This document shows, piece after piece, positions 17,387-26,379 of a stretch of 64,000 nt of DNA. Both the position numbers and the translations under genes were made by a program. This DNA comes from Roseiarcus sp963835215 (GTDB taxonomy: Bacteria; Pseudomonadota; Alphaproteobacteria; Rhizobiales; Beijerinckiaceae): contig CAWIES010000004.1 in NCBI GenBank assembly GCA_963835215.1, positions 1 to 64,000 of the forward strand, given 5' to 3'. The notes under the pieces were generated by a model that made no database searches, was not told the DNA's origin, and was given only the letters and a program-made list of their open reading frames with translations. Position 1 is the first letter of the stretch; every line of letters starts with the position of its first letter.

Positions 17387-19905
17387 GCGAGGCCCGCGGC
17401 GGCTTCGGCGCGCGCCGCCGCGGCGCCCTGGAGGAAGTAGCGGGTCGCGATCGAGTCGGCGAGGGTCGTCAGCCGCTGCTCGACGGCCAGGATGCCCTTG
17501 TCGTCGATCCGGTCGGCGTATTCGGCGGCAAGCTCTGCGCGCAGCAGCGTCGACAGCCGGCGCGGCTCCTCCGGCACGCCGTCCTGATTCAGCGTCGGCA
17601 GGGACGTGAGATGCTCGTCGATGAGATTGGCCTGGAAGGCGACTGAACGCGGGTTGAACGGATCGAGCAGCGCCATGTCGCGCACCGGCGCCAGCGCGAC
17701 GCCGATCAGCGTGCGCGAGCGGTAGGTGATCTGCGAATCGATCAGATCGAGCAGCACGTCGAGCCCGTATTCGCTGGCGTCGTGGCCCGCGAATTGACGC
17801 GTCAGGCGGCAGGTGTTGATGGCGCGCTCGATGCGGCGGCCGAGTTCGTAGAACACCCAGCCGGCGCTGCGGTTGAAATTTTCGTCGAAGACGCCGGCGA
17901 GCGCGGCGACCACGGTCAACGCTTCGTCGATGCAATCGAGGATTTCCGCTTCGCCGAGGCGCCGCTCCGGCGAAGCGGAGATGGTCGTCTCGAGGCGGCC
18001 AATCAGGTGCCAGGTCTGCGGCGTCAGGCGCTCGCGGATAACAGAAGCGGCGTGGCGCGCCGAGCGGGCGATCGAGAGCGCCGAGCCGTGGTTCGCTTCG
18101 TCGCGCAGCGCCGCTTCGCTGGCAAGCGCCGAAGACTCGTCGACGGCTTCGGGCTCGATCGCGCCCCAGGCGACGAGCAGTCCCTTCAAGCGTTGGATCG
18201 AGCGCCGCGAACTGTCGATCGGCGCGTCGGGGTCGACGGCGCGCGAACACAGACAGCGCACCAGGCGCAGCGTCGCCTCTTCGCGTTCGAGATAGCGTCC
18301 GAACCAAAAGAGATTGTCGGCGGCGCGGCTCGGCAAATTGCCGAGCATGCGCACGATGCGCACGGTCTCGGGCGCCGGCAGCAGGCTCGAGACCTGCACC
18401 GGGCGGTCGGCCAGCACCCAAACGTCGGCCGATTCCACGCCTTCGCCCATCGACACGGCGCGCGCGTCGAGCTGGTCGGAGATGCGGCAGAAGCCACCGG
18501 GCATCACCCGCCAGCCCTGCGGCGTCGCCGCCGCGTAGACGCGCAGCACGAAGGGCCGCGGCACCAGCCGGTCATCTTCCCAGCGCGGCGTCGTCGACAG
18601 CCGCACGACATCCTGGCCGACGAAATCGACGCCGCGCGCATTGATCGCTTCGCGCAGCGCGGCGCGGTCGGCCTCGCCAAGCTCGGCGCCGGCGACGGCC
18701 ATCCCGCCCGGCAGGCCGGGAACGAAGTCGGAAAAGGCCCCGGCGATCGAAACGGAGTCGAGCTGGCTGAGCACCCGCTCGCGTTCCTCCGGCTGACCGC
18801 ACCACCAGGTGGCGATGCTGGGCATGGCGAGGTCTTCGCCGAGCAGGCGCTGGGCGAGGGTGGGCAGGAAGGCGAGCAGGGCGCGCGATTCGACGAGGCC
18901 CGAGCCCGGCATGTTTTCCACCGCGACGCCACCGGCGCGAATGGCGTCGATCAGCCCGGGCACTCCGATGCGCGAAGCGGCGTTGAGTTCGAGCGGATCG
19001 ATCCATTCGGCGTCGACATGGCGCCACAGCACGTCGCAGCGCTTGAGGCCGGCGATGGTGCGCACAAAGGCGCGCCCGTCCCGCACCACCAGATCGTCGC
19101 CTTCCACCATCAGGAAGCCGAGATAGCGGGCGAGATAGGCCTGCTCGGAATAGGTCGCGCTCAGCGGGCCGGGGGTGAGAATGCCGATGCGCGGTTCGCT
19201 ACGCTCGCCGGCCGCCCGCAAGCCGGCGCGAAGCTCACGAAAGAATGGCGCGAGCCGTTCGACATTCATCCGGCTGTAGAGGCTGGAGAAGGCCTGCGAC
19301 ACGACGAGCCGGTTTTCCAGCGCGTAGCCCGAGCCCGACGGGGCCTGGCCGCGATCGCCCAGCGCCCACCAGCGCCCGTCAGGTCCCCGGCCGATGTCGG
19401 CGGCATAGAGCCTCAGCCAGCGTTTGCCGGGCGGGACGACGCCGCGCATGGCGGCGACGAAATCGCGTGATCCGGCGACTGCGGCGGCTGGCAACAGGCC
19501 TTCGGCGACCAGCCGTCCCTCGCCGTAAATGTCGGCTAGCGTCCGGTCGAGCAGTTCGGCGCGCTGGATCATCCCGCGTTCGATCTCGCGCCATTCCGAT
19601 TCGGGGATCAGCAATGGCATCCGGCTCAGCGGCCAGGTTCGCTCCGCCGTCTCGCCCTGGACCCGGTAGGACAGACCGCGATTGCGGATGCGGCGATCGG
19701 CGGCGGCGAAGCGTTGGACGATTTCGTCCGGCTCAAGCTCGGCGAGGGAAAGCAATAGCCGTTCCCAGTGGGGACGGCGCACACCATCCGGGCCGATAAA
19801 CTCGTCGGGGATGCCCGGCAGCGGCGCATAGTCGCGCGTCCACTGCGCGACGCGCGCGCGTGCATCCGCTCCCGGTGAAGCGACGGCGCGGGCTCTAGCG
19901 GGCAA
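17383..19905 (-). CDS. Circularly permuted ATP-grasp + Alpha-E fusion protein
   Basis: 840 residues. Residues ~25–480 match the circularly permuted ATP-grasp family (RPHWERLLLSLAEL, MPLLIPESEWREIERGMIQRA at the start; GDRGQAPSGSGYALENRLVVS and LVESRALLAFLPTLAQRLLGED in the middle). Residues ~515–835 are an all-helical Alpha-E domain (LLSRAADNLFWFGRYLERAE-like motif, DENFNRSAGWVFYELGRRIERA, DLLDSQITYRSR-like). In many genomes these are two adjacent genes; here they are fused. ATP-grasp enzymes of this type are predicted peptide amidoligases. Overlaps of 11 bases with the upstream gene and 4 with the downstream one show tight coupling. Confidence 0.85.
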   Translation of the reverse strand: MPARARAVASPGADARARVAQWTRDYAPLPGIPDEFIGPDGVRRPHWERLLLSLAELEPDEIVQRFAAADRRIRNRGLSYRVQGETAERTWPLSRMPLLIPESEWREIERGMIQRAELLDRTLADIYGEGRLVAEGLLPAAAVAGSRDFVAAMRGVVPPGKRWLRLYAADIGRGPDGRWWALGDRGQAPSGSGYALENRLVVSQAFSSLYSRMNVERLAPFFRELRAGLRAAGERSEPRIGILTPGPLSATYSEQAYLARYLGFLMVEGDDLVVRDGRAFVRTIAGLKRCDVLWRHVDAEWIDPLELNAASRIGVPGLIDAIRAGGVAVENMPGSGLVESRALLAFLPTLAQRLLGEDLAMPSIATWWCGQPEERERVLSQLDSVSIAGAFSDFVPGLPGGMAVAGAELGEADRAALREAINARGVDFVGQDVVRLSTTPRWEDDRLVPRPFVLRVYAAATPQGWRVMPGGFCRISDQLDARAVSMGEGVESADVWVLADRPVQVSSLLPAPETVRIVRMLGNLPSRAADNLFWFGRYLEREEATLRLVRCLCSRAVDPDAPIDSSRRSIQRLKGLLVAWGAIEPEAVDESSALASEAALRDEANHGSALSIARSARHAASVIRERLTPQTWHLIGRLETTISASPERRLGEAEILDCIDEALTVVAALAGVFDENFNRSAGWVFYELGRRIERAINTCRLTRQFAGHDASEYGLDVLLDLIDSQITYRSRTLIGVALAPVRDMALLDPFNPRSVAFQANLIDEHLTSLPTLNQDGVPEEPRRLSTLLRAELAAEYADRIDDKGILAVEQRLTTLADSIATRYFLQGAAAARAEAAAGLA

Positions 19906-22900
19906 TCGGCCTCCGCAGATCGAGGGTCATCGGGAACTCGCTCGACAACTCATCGCGTGGGATAGGCGTCGCGCCGCCAGTATGGCCGTGATCGGAAAAG
20001 CGCGCCAGCCGCCGCGCTTCCGCCTCGTAGGCGTTGACCGGCAACGTGTCGTAGCTGCGCCCGCCCGGATGGGCGACATGGTACACGCAGCCCCCGAGCG
20101 AGCGGCTGTTCCAGGTGTCGATGATGTCGAAGGTCAGCGGGGCGTGGACGCCGATGGTCGGATGCAGGCTCGAGGATGGAGCCCACGCCTTGAAGCGGAC
20201 CCCGGCCACCGCCTCGCCGCCTTTGCCGGTGGGTTGCAGCGGCGCCTTGCGGCCGTTGCAGGCGATGACGTGGCGGCCGGGGATGAGGCCGGCGACCTTG
20301 ACCTGGAGCCGCTCGACCGAGGAATCGACGTAGCGCGCGGTTCCTCCGGCCGTCGCTTCTTCGCCGAGCACATGCCAGGGCTCGAGCGCCTGACGGATTT
20401 CCATTTCGACGCCGCCGCGCACGACGCTGCCGTAGCTCGGGAAACGAAACTCGCGTTGCGCCTCGAACCATTCGGGCTCGAAGACGTAGCCGGCGTCGGC
20501 GAGATCGGCGAGCACGCCGAGGAAATCCTCCCAGACAAAATGGGGCAGCATGAAGCGGTCGTGGAGGGTCGTTCCCCAACGCACCGGCGCGCCGCGCTGG
20601 CGCTCGCGCCAGAACCACGCGATCAAGGCGCGCAGCAGGAGCTGCTGGGCGAGGTTCATGCGCGCGTCGGGCGGCATTTCGAACGAGCGGAACTCGACCA
20701 GCCCCAGCCGACCGGTCGCGCTGTCGGGCGAATAGAGCTTGTCGATGCAGATCTCGGCGCGATGGGTGTTGCCGGTGACGTCGACCAGCAGATTGCGATA
20801 GAGCCGGTCGACCAGCCACATCGGCGCCGCTTCGCCGGGCGCTGGCGTCTGCGACAGGGCGATCTCGAGTTCGTAGAGCTGATCGTCGCGCGCCTCATCG
20901 AGGCGCGGCGCCTGACTGGTCGGGCCGATGAACTGCCCAGAGAACAGGTAGGAAAGCGACGGGTGGCGCTGCCAGTACAGGACCAGGCTGGCGACAAGGT
21001 CGGGACGGCGCAGGAACGCGGAATCGGCCGGCGTTCGTCCGCCCAGCACGACATGCGCGCCGCCGCCGGTGCCGATGTGGCGCCCGTCGGTCATGAATTT
21101 TTCCGCTGCGAGCCCCGCCTGGCGCGCTTCGTCATAGAGGGCGGTGGTGTTCTCGACCGCCTCGCGCCACGAAGCGACGGGATGGATGTTGACTTCGATC
21201 ACGCCGGGATCGGGCGTTACTTTGACGACCTCGATGCGCGGATCGAAGGGCGGCGGATAGCCCTCGATCCTCACCGGTAGGTCGCGCTCCTCGGCGGTCG
21301 CCTCGATGATCTCGAGCAGTTCGAGATAGTCCTCGAGCTTCTCGACCGGCGGAACGAAGACGCAGAGCGCGCCGTCGCGCGGCTCGAAAGTCAAGGCGGT
21401 GCGCACCGCGCCCTTCGCGGCGACCTGCTCGACTTGCGTCTGCGACGAGGCGGTGCCGGGGGTTAGCGAATCGAGCGGCAGCGCGCGGTTTTCGGGGGCG
21501 GGCGCGGGTGCGGTTGGCGCGGGCGGCCGAGGCGCGGGCGGGGCGGGCGACGAGCGCGACCACGGGTGCGGCAAGGGGCCGCGCGGCTCGAGCGGGTCGC
21601 GATCGTAGACCTGCGGCCAGTCCTCCGGCTCGACATGGGGCAGGGACTTCATCGGCAGGCGCAGGCCGACCGGCGAGTCGCCGGGAACCAGAAACAGCCG
21701 CCCGCGCCGCAAGGGCCAGCGTTCGCTGCGCCAGCGGGATCGCGCCTGCGCGTTCCAGCGTTGCAGCGGCAACACGAAGCCGGTCGGCTGCGACAGGCCG
21801 CGCTCGAAGGTGCGCATCATGCGCGCCCGTTCCTCGGGATCGTCGATTTTCGGATCGGACGGGTCGAGGTCGATCGGCAGCCCGGCTTCCTGCATGACAA
21901 AATGGGCGGCGTCCTCGTAGGCCGGGATCACGCACTCAGGGCCGACCTCGAGGCGGGCCGCCATCGCCTCGGCGAAGTTTTGCACCACGGCGGCGCTTGG
22001 CGATTTTTCGCGCCCGCCGCCCTCGAACAGCGCCGGATTGCGCCAGAGCGGCTGGCCGTCCTTGCGCCAAAAGAGCGAAAACGACCAGCGCGGCAGGCTC
22101 TCGCCGGGATACCATTTGCCCTGGCCGAAATGGATGAGGCCGCCGGGCGCATAGCGCTCGCGCAGACGGCGGATCAGATCTTCGGCGCGCTCCTGTTTGT
22201 CGCCGCCGACCGCCGCGGTGTTCCATTCGGGCGCGTCCATATTGTCGGCGGCGATGAAAGTCGGCTCGCCGCCCATGGTCAGGCGCACATCCTGGGCGAC
22301 GAGGTCGCGGTCGATCTCTTCGCCGAGCGCGTCGAGGCGCCGCCAAGACTGGTCGGTGAAGGGCAGGGTCGGGCGCGGCGTCTCGCTGAGCCGCGTTACC
22401 GTCATCTCGAAGCCGAACTCGACCTGGGCGGGTTCGACCATGCCGACGATCGGCGCCGCAGAGCGATAGTGCGGCGTTGCGCAGAGCGGAATGTGGCCTT
22501 CGCCGCAGAACAGGCCGGAGGTGGCGTCGAGGCCGATCCAGCCGGCGCCGGGAATGTAGACCTCGGCCCACGCGTGCAGGTCGGTGAAATCCTCCTTGGT
22601 CCCGGCCGGCCCCGTGACCGGTTCGACGTCGGCGCGCAGCTGGATGAGGTAGCCGGAGACGAAGCGCGCCGCGAGGCCGAGCCGGCGCATGACCTGGACC
22701 AGCAGCCACGCCGAATCCCGGCACGATCCCGAACGCAGCGCCATCGTTTCGTCCGGCTCCTGAACGCCAGGCTCCATCCGTATGACGTAGTGGACCATTT
22801 GATGGATTTCCTGGTTCAGCCAAACCAGGAAGTCGATCGTCCTTTCCCGCCGCGCCGCCGCCTCGGCGATGAACCGCTGCAGCAACGGGCCGAGCGGCTC

Positions 22901-23266
22901 GGGGACGAGATAGGCGGCAAGCTCGGCGCCGAGCTCGTCGGCGTAGACGAAGGGGAAGGTCTCGGCATAGGGCTCAATGAAGAAATCGAACGGGTTGACG
23001 ACCGCGAGTTCGGCGGTCAGGTCGACCTCGATCTTGAACTCCTGCGTGCGCTCAGGAAAAACGTAGCGCGCCAGCCAGTTGCCATGCGGGTCCTGCTGCC
23101 AATTGACGAAGTGCTCGCTCGGCCAGACCTTGAGCGAGTAGCTCAGGATTTTGGTGCGGCAATGGGGCGCCGGTCGCAGGCGGATCGATTGTGGTCCCAG
23201 CGCCACCAGCCGGTCGTAACTGTAGCGCGTGGCGTGATGCAGCCCGACCAGAATCGCCAACGACAT
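19895..23266 (-). CDS. Transglutaminase–DUF2126 protein
   Basis: 1,123 residues. The first ~300 form a transglutaminase N domain plus catalytic core with GSCRDSAWLLVQVMRRLGL (Cys ~180), DLHAWAEVYIPGAGWIGLD (His ~230) and an Asp. The remaining ~800 residues are DUF2126 (LTMGGEPTFIAADNMDAPEWN, GQGKWYPGESLPRWSF, GGGAHVVLGG, LYRNLLVDVTGNTHRAEICIDKLYSP), with a Pro/Ala-rich linker near 560–590. It is the largest and first gene of the transglutaminase/ATP-grasp operon. The DUF2126 part resembles the glutamine-synthetase/ATP-grasp amidoligase world and may add amino acids to a peptide; this is prediction only. Confidence 0.85.
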   Translation of the reverse strand: MSLAILVGLHHATRYSYDRLVALGPQSIRLRPAPHCRTKILSYSLKVWPSEHFVNWQQDPHGNWLARYVFPERTQEFKIEVDLTAELAVVNPFDFFIEPYAETFPFVYADELGAELAAYLVPEPLGPLLQRFIAEAAARRERTIDFLVWLNQEIHQMVHYVIRMEPGVQEPDETMALRSGSCRDSAWLLVQVMRRLGLAARFVSGYLIQLRADVEPVTGPAGTKEDFTDLHAWAEVYIPGAGWIGLDATSGLFCGEGHIPLCATPHYRSAAPIVGMVEPAQVEFGFEMTVTRLSETPRPTLPFTDQSWRRLDALGEEIDRDLVAQDVRLTMGGEPTFIAADNMDAPEWNTAAVGGDKQERAEDLIRRLRERYAPGGLIHFGQGKWYPGESLPRWSFSLFWRKDGQPLWRNPALFEGGGREKSPSAAVVQNFAEAMAARLEVGPECVIPAYEDAAHFVMQEAGLPIDLDPSDPKIDDPEERARMMRTFERGLSQPTGFVLPLQRWNAQARSRWRSERWPLRRGRLFLVPGDSPVGLRLPMKSLPHVEPEDWPQVYDRDPLEPRGPLPHPWSRSSPAPPAPRPPAPTAPAPAPENRALPLDSLTPGTASSQTQVEQVAAKGAVRTALTFEPRDGALCVFVPPVEKLEDYLELLEIIEATAEERDLPVRIEGYPPPFDPRIEVVKVTPDPGVIEVNIHPVASWREAVENTTALYDEARQAGLAAEKFMTDGRHIGTGGGAHVVLGGRTPADSAFLRRPDLVASLVLYWQRHPSLSYLFSGQFIGPTSQAPRLDEARDDQLYELEIALSQTPAPGEAAPMWLVDRLYRNLLVDVTGNTHRAEICIDKLYSPDSATGRLGLVEFRSFEMPPDARMNLAQQLLLRALIAWFWRERQRGAPVRWGTTLHDRFMLPHFVWEDFLGVLADLADAGYVFEPEWFEAQREFRFPSYGSVVRGGVEMEIRQALEPWHVLGEEATAGGTARYVDSSVERLQVKVAGLIPGRHVIACNGRKAPLQPTGKGGEAVAGVRFKAWAPSSSLHPTIGVHAPLTFDIIDTWNSRSLGGCVYHVAHPGGRSYDTLPVNAYEAEARRLARFSDHGHTGGATPIPRDELSSEFPMTLDLRRPIAR

Positions 23267-23477
23267 CCCCTTTGCGCGGACCGAGCCGCCAAGTCAGTGC
23301 AAGGCGCGGGCCGCCGACGAATATGACGGCGCCCAGCGCCAGCCCGTCAATTCGATCTCACGCGCCGCTCAGCCGCGCCCATATTAGCGGCGCCGGCGCG
23401 CCGCGCATGGCGTCAAATCCGGCGCGCCGGGCGCGCGCTTGCGTCGTCGCGTCGCTTGCGGCAAAAGGAGCGCCAGT

Positions 23478-23554
23478 AGGAGTGTAGCTCAATTGGTAGA
23501 GCACCGGTCTCCAAAACCGGGGGCTGGGGGTTCGAGTTCCCTCCTCTCCTGCCA
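23478..23554 (+). tRNA. tRNA-Trp (anticodon CCA), with unusual T-loop
   Basis: The D-arm (GCTC…GAGC), anticodon stem CCGGT/ACCGG, loop CTCCAAA (anticodon CCA) and encoded 3' GCCA are clear. Two oddities: the T-loop reads TTCGAGTT, eight bases rather than seven, and acceptor pair 6–67 is T·T. One extra T would explain the loop. It lies upstream of secE-nusG as in most proteobacteria. Confidence 0.92.
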
Positions 23555-23723
23555 GTGCCTCTGCCGCCCCATCGCCTTCGCAGCCACAAGCAACCGCTCG
23601 CCGGCGCGTATGAAGGCGCGGCGCCCGCACGTTGTGGGGAGGCAAATTTGTTCGTTTCTTATCAGTGGGTTGCAGGCGGGAACCGAAGTCGGTCGCGAAA
23701 TCAGTTCCGTCGGCGCCCTCGCT

Positions 23724-24365
23724 TCAGGGGTCCTCCCGCTTGCCGCGCGCGACGACGCGCAGCGCCCCCTCGGGAGCGGGCGCTTGCAGCGTCAGCGCCT
23801 CGGCAGTCTCGCCGCGCAACCATAGCTCGAAGGCGTCGGCGCCGGTCAGCATGACCGGCATCCCCTTGGGGTGGATCGGAGCCACGACCGCATTGGGCTC
23901 TGTCGTGAGGAAGGCGAAGAGCTCGTGCTCGCCCTCGACCGGCGCGGATTTTGGGCCGCGCACGCCGCGCCAACGAAACCAGACGCCGGCAAAGGCAAAT
24001 AGCGGGCGGGCCTCGTCGCGCGCAAACCAAACCGGCGTCTTGCGCGGTTTTGTCTCGGCGTATTCGCAAAACGCATTTACCGGCGCGAGGCAACGGTTGG
24101 CCCGCCCGAGCCAGCGCCGCCAATAGGGGCTGGCGGGATTGCGCAGATTGAGCACCAGCGGCGCGCCAACTTGCGGGGGGCCGGGCACACCCCAGCGCGC
24201 CATGACGAGTTCCCGCTCGCCATCGGAATCCAGCCGGACGATCGGCGCGCTCTGGTCGGGGGAAATGGCGGGCAATGGCGGCAGATTGCCCGCGCGGTCA
24301 TGCGAGACAGCGAAAAGCTGGCGAATCGCCTCCTGGTTGGAGGTCATCGAGTAGAGGTTGCACAT
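23724..24365 (-). CDS. SOS response-associated peptidase (SRAP/YedK/HMCES family)
   Basis: 213 residues starting at MCNLYS, so Cys2 becomes the N-terminal catalytic residue after Met removal; a longer start would bury it. Other family elements are NRCLAPVNAFCEYAE (active-site Glu region) and IHPKGMPVML (His region), which differ from the usual FYEW and HDRMP motifs, so this is a divergent branch. SRAP proteins form a thiazolidine crosslink with abasic sites in single-stranded DNA and protect them. The gene sits on the opposite strand between tRNA-Trp and secE, normally adjacent genes. Confidence 0.88.
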   Translation of the reverse strand: MCNLYSMTSNQEAIRQLFAVSHDRAGNLPPLPAISPDQSAPIVRLDSDGERELVMARWGVPGPPQVGAPLVLNLRNPASPYWRRWLGRANRCLAPVNAFCEYAETKPRKTPVWFARDEARPLFAFAGVWFRWRGVRGPKSAPVEGEHELFAFLTTEPNAVVAPIHPKGMPVMLTGADAFELWLRGETAEALTLQAPAPEGALRVVARGKREDP

Positions 24366-24577
24366 CGCCCGACCATGCTCCGGCGTCACGGGGCGGTCAA
24401 AAAACGCCGGTCGGCGCTGGCAATCGGGCGCGCTCGCCACATTTTACTTGGCGACAGCCCCATCATTCCTATATGACGCTTGCTAGGCGCGGCGCCGAGA
24501 GGCTCCGCGCCTGAAATTTATTGGCCCGGCGCGTTCTCTCTCACTGGGGCCGCCCGCCGCCCACGGAACCGGAGACC

Positions 24578-24775
24578 ATGGCCAATCCGTTCGAGTTCTT
24601 GCAGCAGGTGCGGTCGGAGGCGTCCAAGGTCGTCTGGCCGTCCCGGCGCGAGACGCTGATTACGACTGGCATGGTGGTGCTGATGGTGGTGTTCACCAGC
24701 GTGTTCTTTCTGGTCGTCGACGAGGCGTTGCGGGTGGCGGTCAGCTTGGCGTTGGGGCTCGGCCGCGGTCACTGA
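24578..24775 (+). CDS. secE: Preprotein translocase subunit SecE
   Basis: 65 residues from ATG 24578 (GGAG at 24571–24574); an upstream in-frame ATG at 24521 would add an unconserved tail. The conserved FLQQVRSEASKVVWPSRRET motif precedes one transmembrane helix (TTGMVVLMVVFTSVFFLVVD). It clamps SecY in the Sec translocon. It is 51 bases upstream of nusG, the standard pairing. Confidence 0.95.
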   Translation: MANPFEFLQQVRSEASKVVWPSRRETLITTGMVVLMVVFTSVFFLVVDEALRVAVSLALGLGRGH

Positions 24776-24826
24776 GCCGGCCGCGATGGCGCGTCGCCCA
24801 ACCTATGAATGTCTAGGATCCCGCAC

Positions 24827-25357
24827 ATGACTATGCGCTGGTACATCGTCCACGCCTATTCGAACTTCGAAAAGAAGGTCGCCGAATCGATCAAGGAGCA
24901 GGCCGCCCAGCGTGGGCTGGTCGGCATGTTCGAAGAGGTGATGGTGCCGACCGAACAGGTGGTCGAGGTTCGCCGCGGGCGCAAGATCAATTCCGAGCGC
25001 AAGTTCTTCCCCGGCTACGTGCTGGTGAAATGCGACCTCACCGACGAGGTCTACCACCTGATCAAGAACACGCCGAAAGTCACCGGCTTCCTTGGCGCCG
25101 ACAAGAAGCCGATGGCGATCTCCGACGCCGAGGCGGAGCGGATCAAGGGCCAGGTCGCCGATGGCGTCGAGCGCCCGAAGGCCTCGATCCGCTTCGAGAT
25201 CGGCGAGAACGTCCGGGTGGCGGACGGTCCGTTCGCCTCGTTCAACGGCACGGTCGAGGAAGTCGACGAGCAGCGCTCCAGAGTCAAAGTCGCCGTGTCG
25301 ATCTTCGGCCGCGCGACGCCGGTCGATCTCGAGTTCGGGCAGGTCGAGAAGGTCTGA
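24827..25357 (+). CDS. nusG: Transcription termination/antitermination factor NusG
   Basis: 176 residues from ATG 24827 (AGGA 8 bases upstream), starting MTMRWYIVHAYSNFEKKV. The N-terminal NGN domain includes RKFFPGYVLVKCDLTDEVYH and NTPKVTGFLG. The C-terminal KOW domain includes ENVRVADGPFASFNGTVEEVD. NusG binds RNA polymerase and links it to Rho or the ribosome. Unusually, rplK does not follow; an oppositely oriented LysR gene ends 15 bases downstream. Confidence 0.97.
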   Translation: MTMRWYIVHAYSNFEKKVAESIKEQAAQRGLVGMFEEVMVPTEQVVEVRRGRKINSERKFFPGYVLVKCDLTDEVYHLIKNTPKVTGFLGADKKPMAISDAEAERIKGQVADGVERPKASIRFEIGENVRVADGPFASFNGTVEEVDEQRSRVKVAVSIFGRATPVDLEFGQVEKV

Positions 25358-25372
25358 CCGCGAAGGGGCGCT

Positions 25373-26266
25373 TCAGTAGCGCCAGCGCTGCGCCTTGGCG
25401 ACGAGGAAGTCGCGAAACGCCTGCACGCGCGCGACGTTCTTCAATTCCTCGGCGTAGACCAGAAAACAGTCCATTTCCGGCATGTCGGCCTGCGGCAGCA
25501 GCCGCACCAGGCCGGAATTCGGCTGAACGCAATAATCAGGCAGCACCGCGATGCCGACGCCATGCTCGACGGCGCGGATGATCGCGCCGAGGTTGTTGAC
25601 CGAGAGGTGCGGCGGACGGGGCGACTTCGGATCGCGCCCGACGGTCAGCAGCGAATTGAGATCGTAGAGCAGGTGGGTCGCCGTCGGTGCGCCGAAGGCG
25701 ACCAGCCGATGCTGGTCGAGGTCGGCGATGGTGCGCGGCTGGCCGCTCTTCTTGAGGTACTCGGCCGAGGCGTAGGCGTGAAAATGGACGGTGAACAGGC
25801 GCCGGCGAATGAGGTCGGGCTGAATCGGCTCGCGCAACCTCAGCGCCATGTCCGCTTCGCGCATGCCGATGTCGAGCTCGTCGTCCGACAGCAGCAATTG
25901 CAGCTTCACCTCCGGATAGAGGTCGAGGAATTCGCTTAAGCGCGGCGCCAGCCAGTTGGCGCCCAGCGCCAGCGTGCTGGTGACGCGCAGATCGCCGTGC
26001 GGCTTCTCGCGCGTGTCGACCAGCCGGCTGCGCACCGCATCGAGCTTGAGCACGACGTCGTGCACCGCTTCGCGCAGCATCTCCCCCTGTTCGGTGAGGA
26101 TGAGGCCGCGTGCATGGCGATGGAACAGGGGCGCGCCGAGCTCGTGTTCGAGCGCGCCGACCTGACGGCTCACCGCCGATTGGCTCAGGCCGAGGGTTTC
26201 GCCGGCATGGGTGAACGAACCGGCTTCGGCCGCCGCCTGGAAGATGCGCAGCTTGTCCCAGTCCAT
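25373..26266 (-). CDS. LysR-family transcriptional regulator
   Basis: 297 residues. The N-terminal winged HTH (KLRIFQAAAEAGSFTHAGETLGLSQSAVSRQVGALE) is typical, and the C-terminal two-lobed effector domain (GDLRVTSTLALGANWLAPRL, GVGIAVLPDYCV) belongs to the large LTTR family. It is on the same strand as, and 113 bases downstream of, trxB; this trxB–lysR pairing recurs in alphaproteobacteria, so a redox-related target is possible. The inducer is unknown. Confidence 0.9.
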   Translation of the reverse strand: MDWDKLRIFQAAAEAGSFTHAGETLGLSQSAVSRQVGALEHELGAPLFHRHARGLILTEQGEMLREAVHDVVLKLDAVRSRLVDTREKPHGDLRVTSTLALGANWLAPRLSEFLDLYPEVKLQLLLSDDELDIGMREADMALRLREPIQPDLIRRRLFTVHFHAYASAEYLKKSGQPRTIADLDQHRLVAFGAPTATHLLYDLNSLLTVGRDPKSPRPPHLSVNNLGAIIRAVEHGVGIAVLPDYCVQPNSGLVRLLPQADMPEMDCFLVYAEELKNVARVQAFRDFLVAKAQRWRY

Positions 26267-26379
26267 CCTGCTCTCCGGCGCATTCCCCGTTCGCAGGGCG
26301 GGCGTCGTAACGAGAATCGCCGCGCGCCGGCGGATTCCCTTTTGTCTCGGGCGCCTCGTATATCAGGTTTTAGGTTGGA

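Noticed and set aside
17782..23326. Plus-strand open frames of 430–590 codons opposite the transglutaminase operon
   Set aside because: High GC and long minus-strand genes leave the opposite frames open; no recognisable domain in them.
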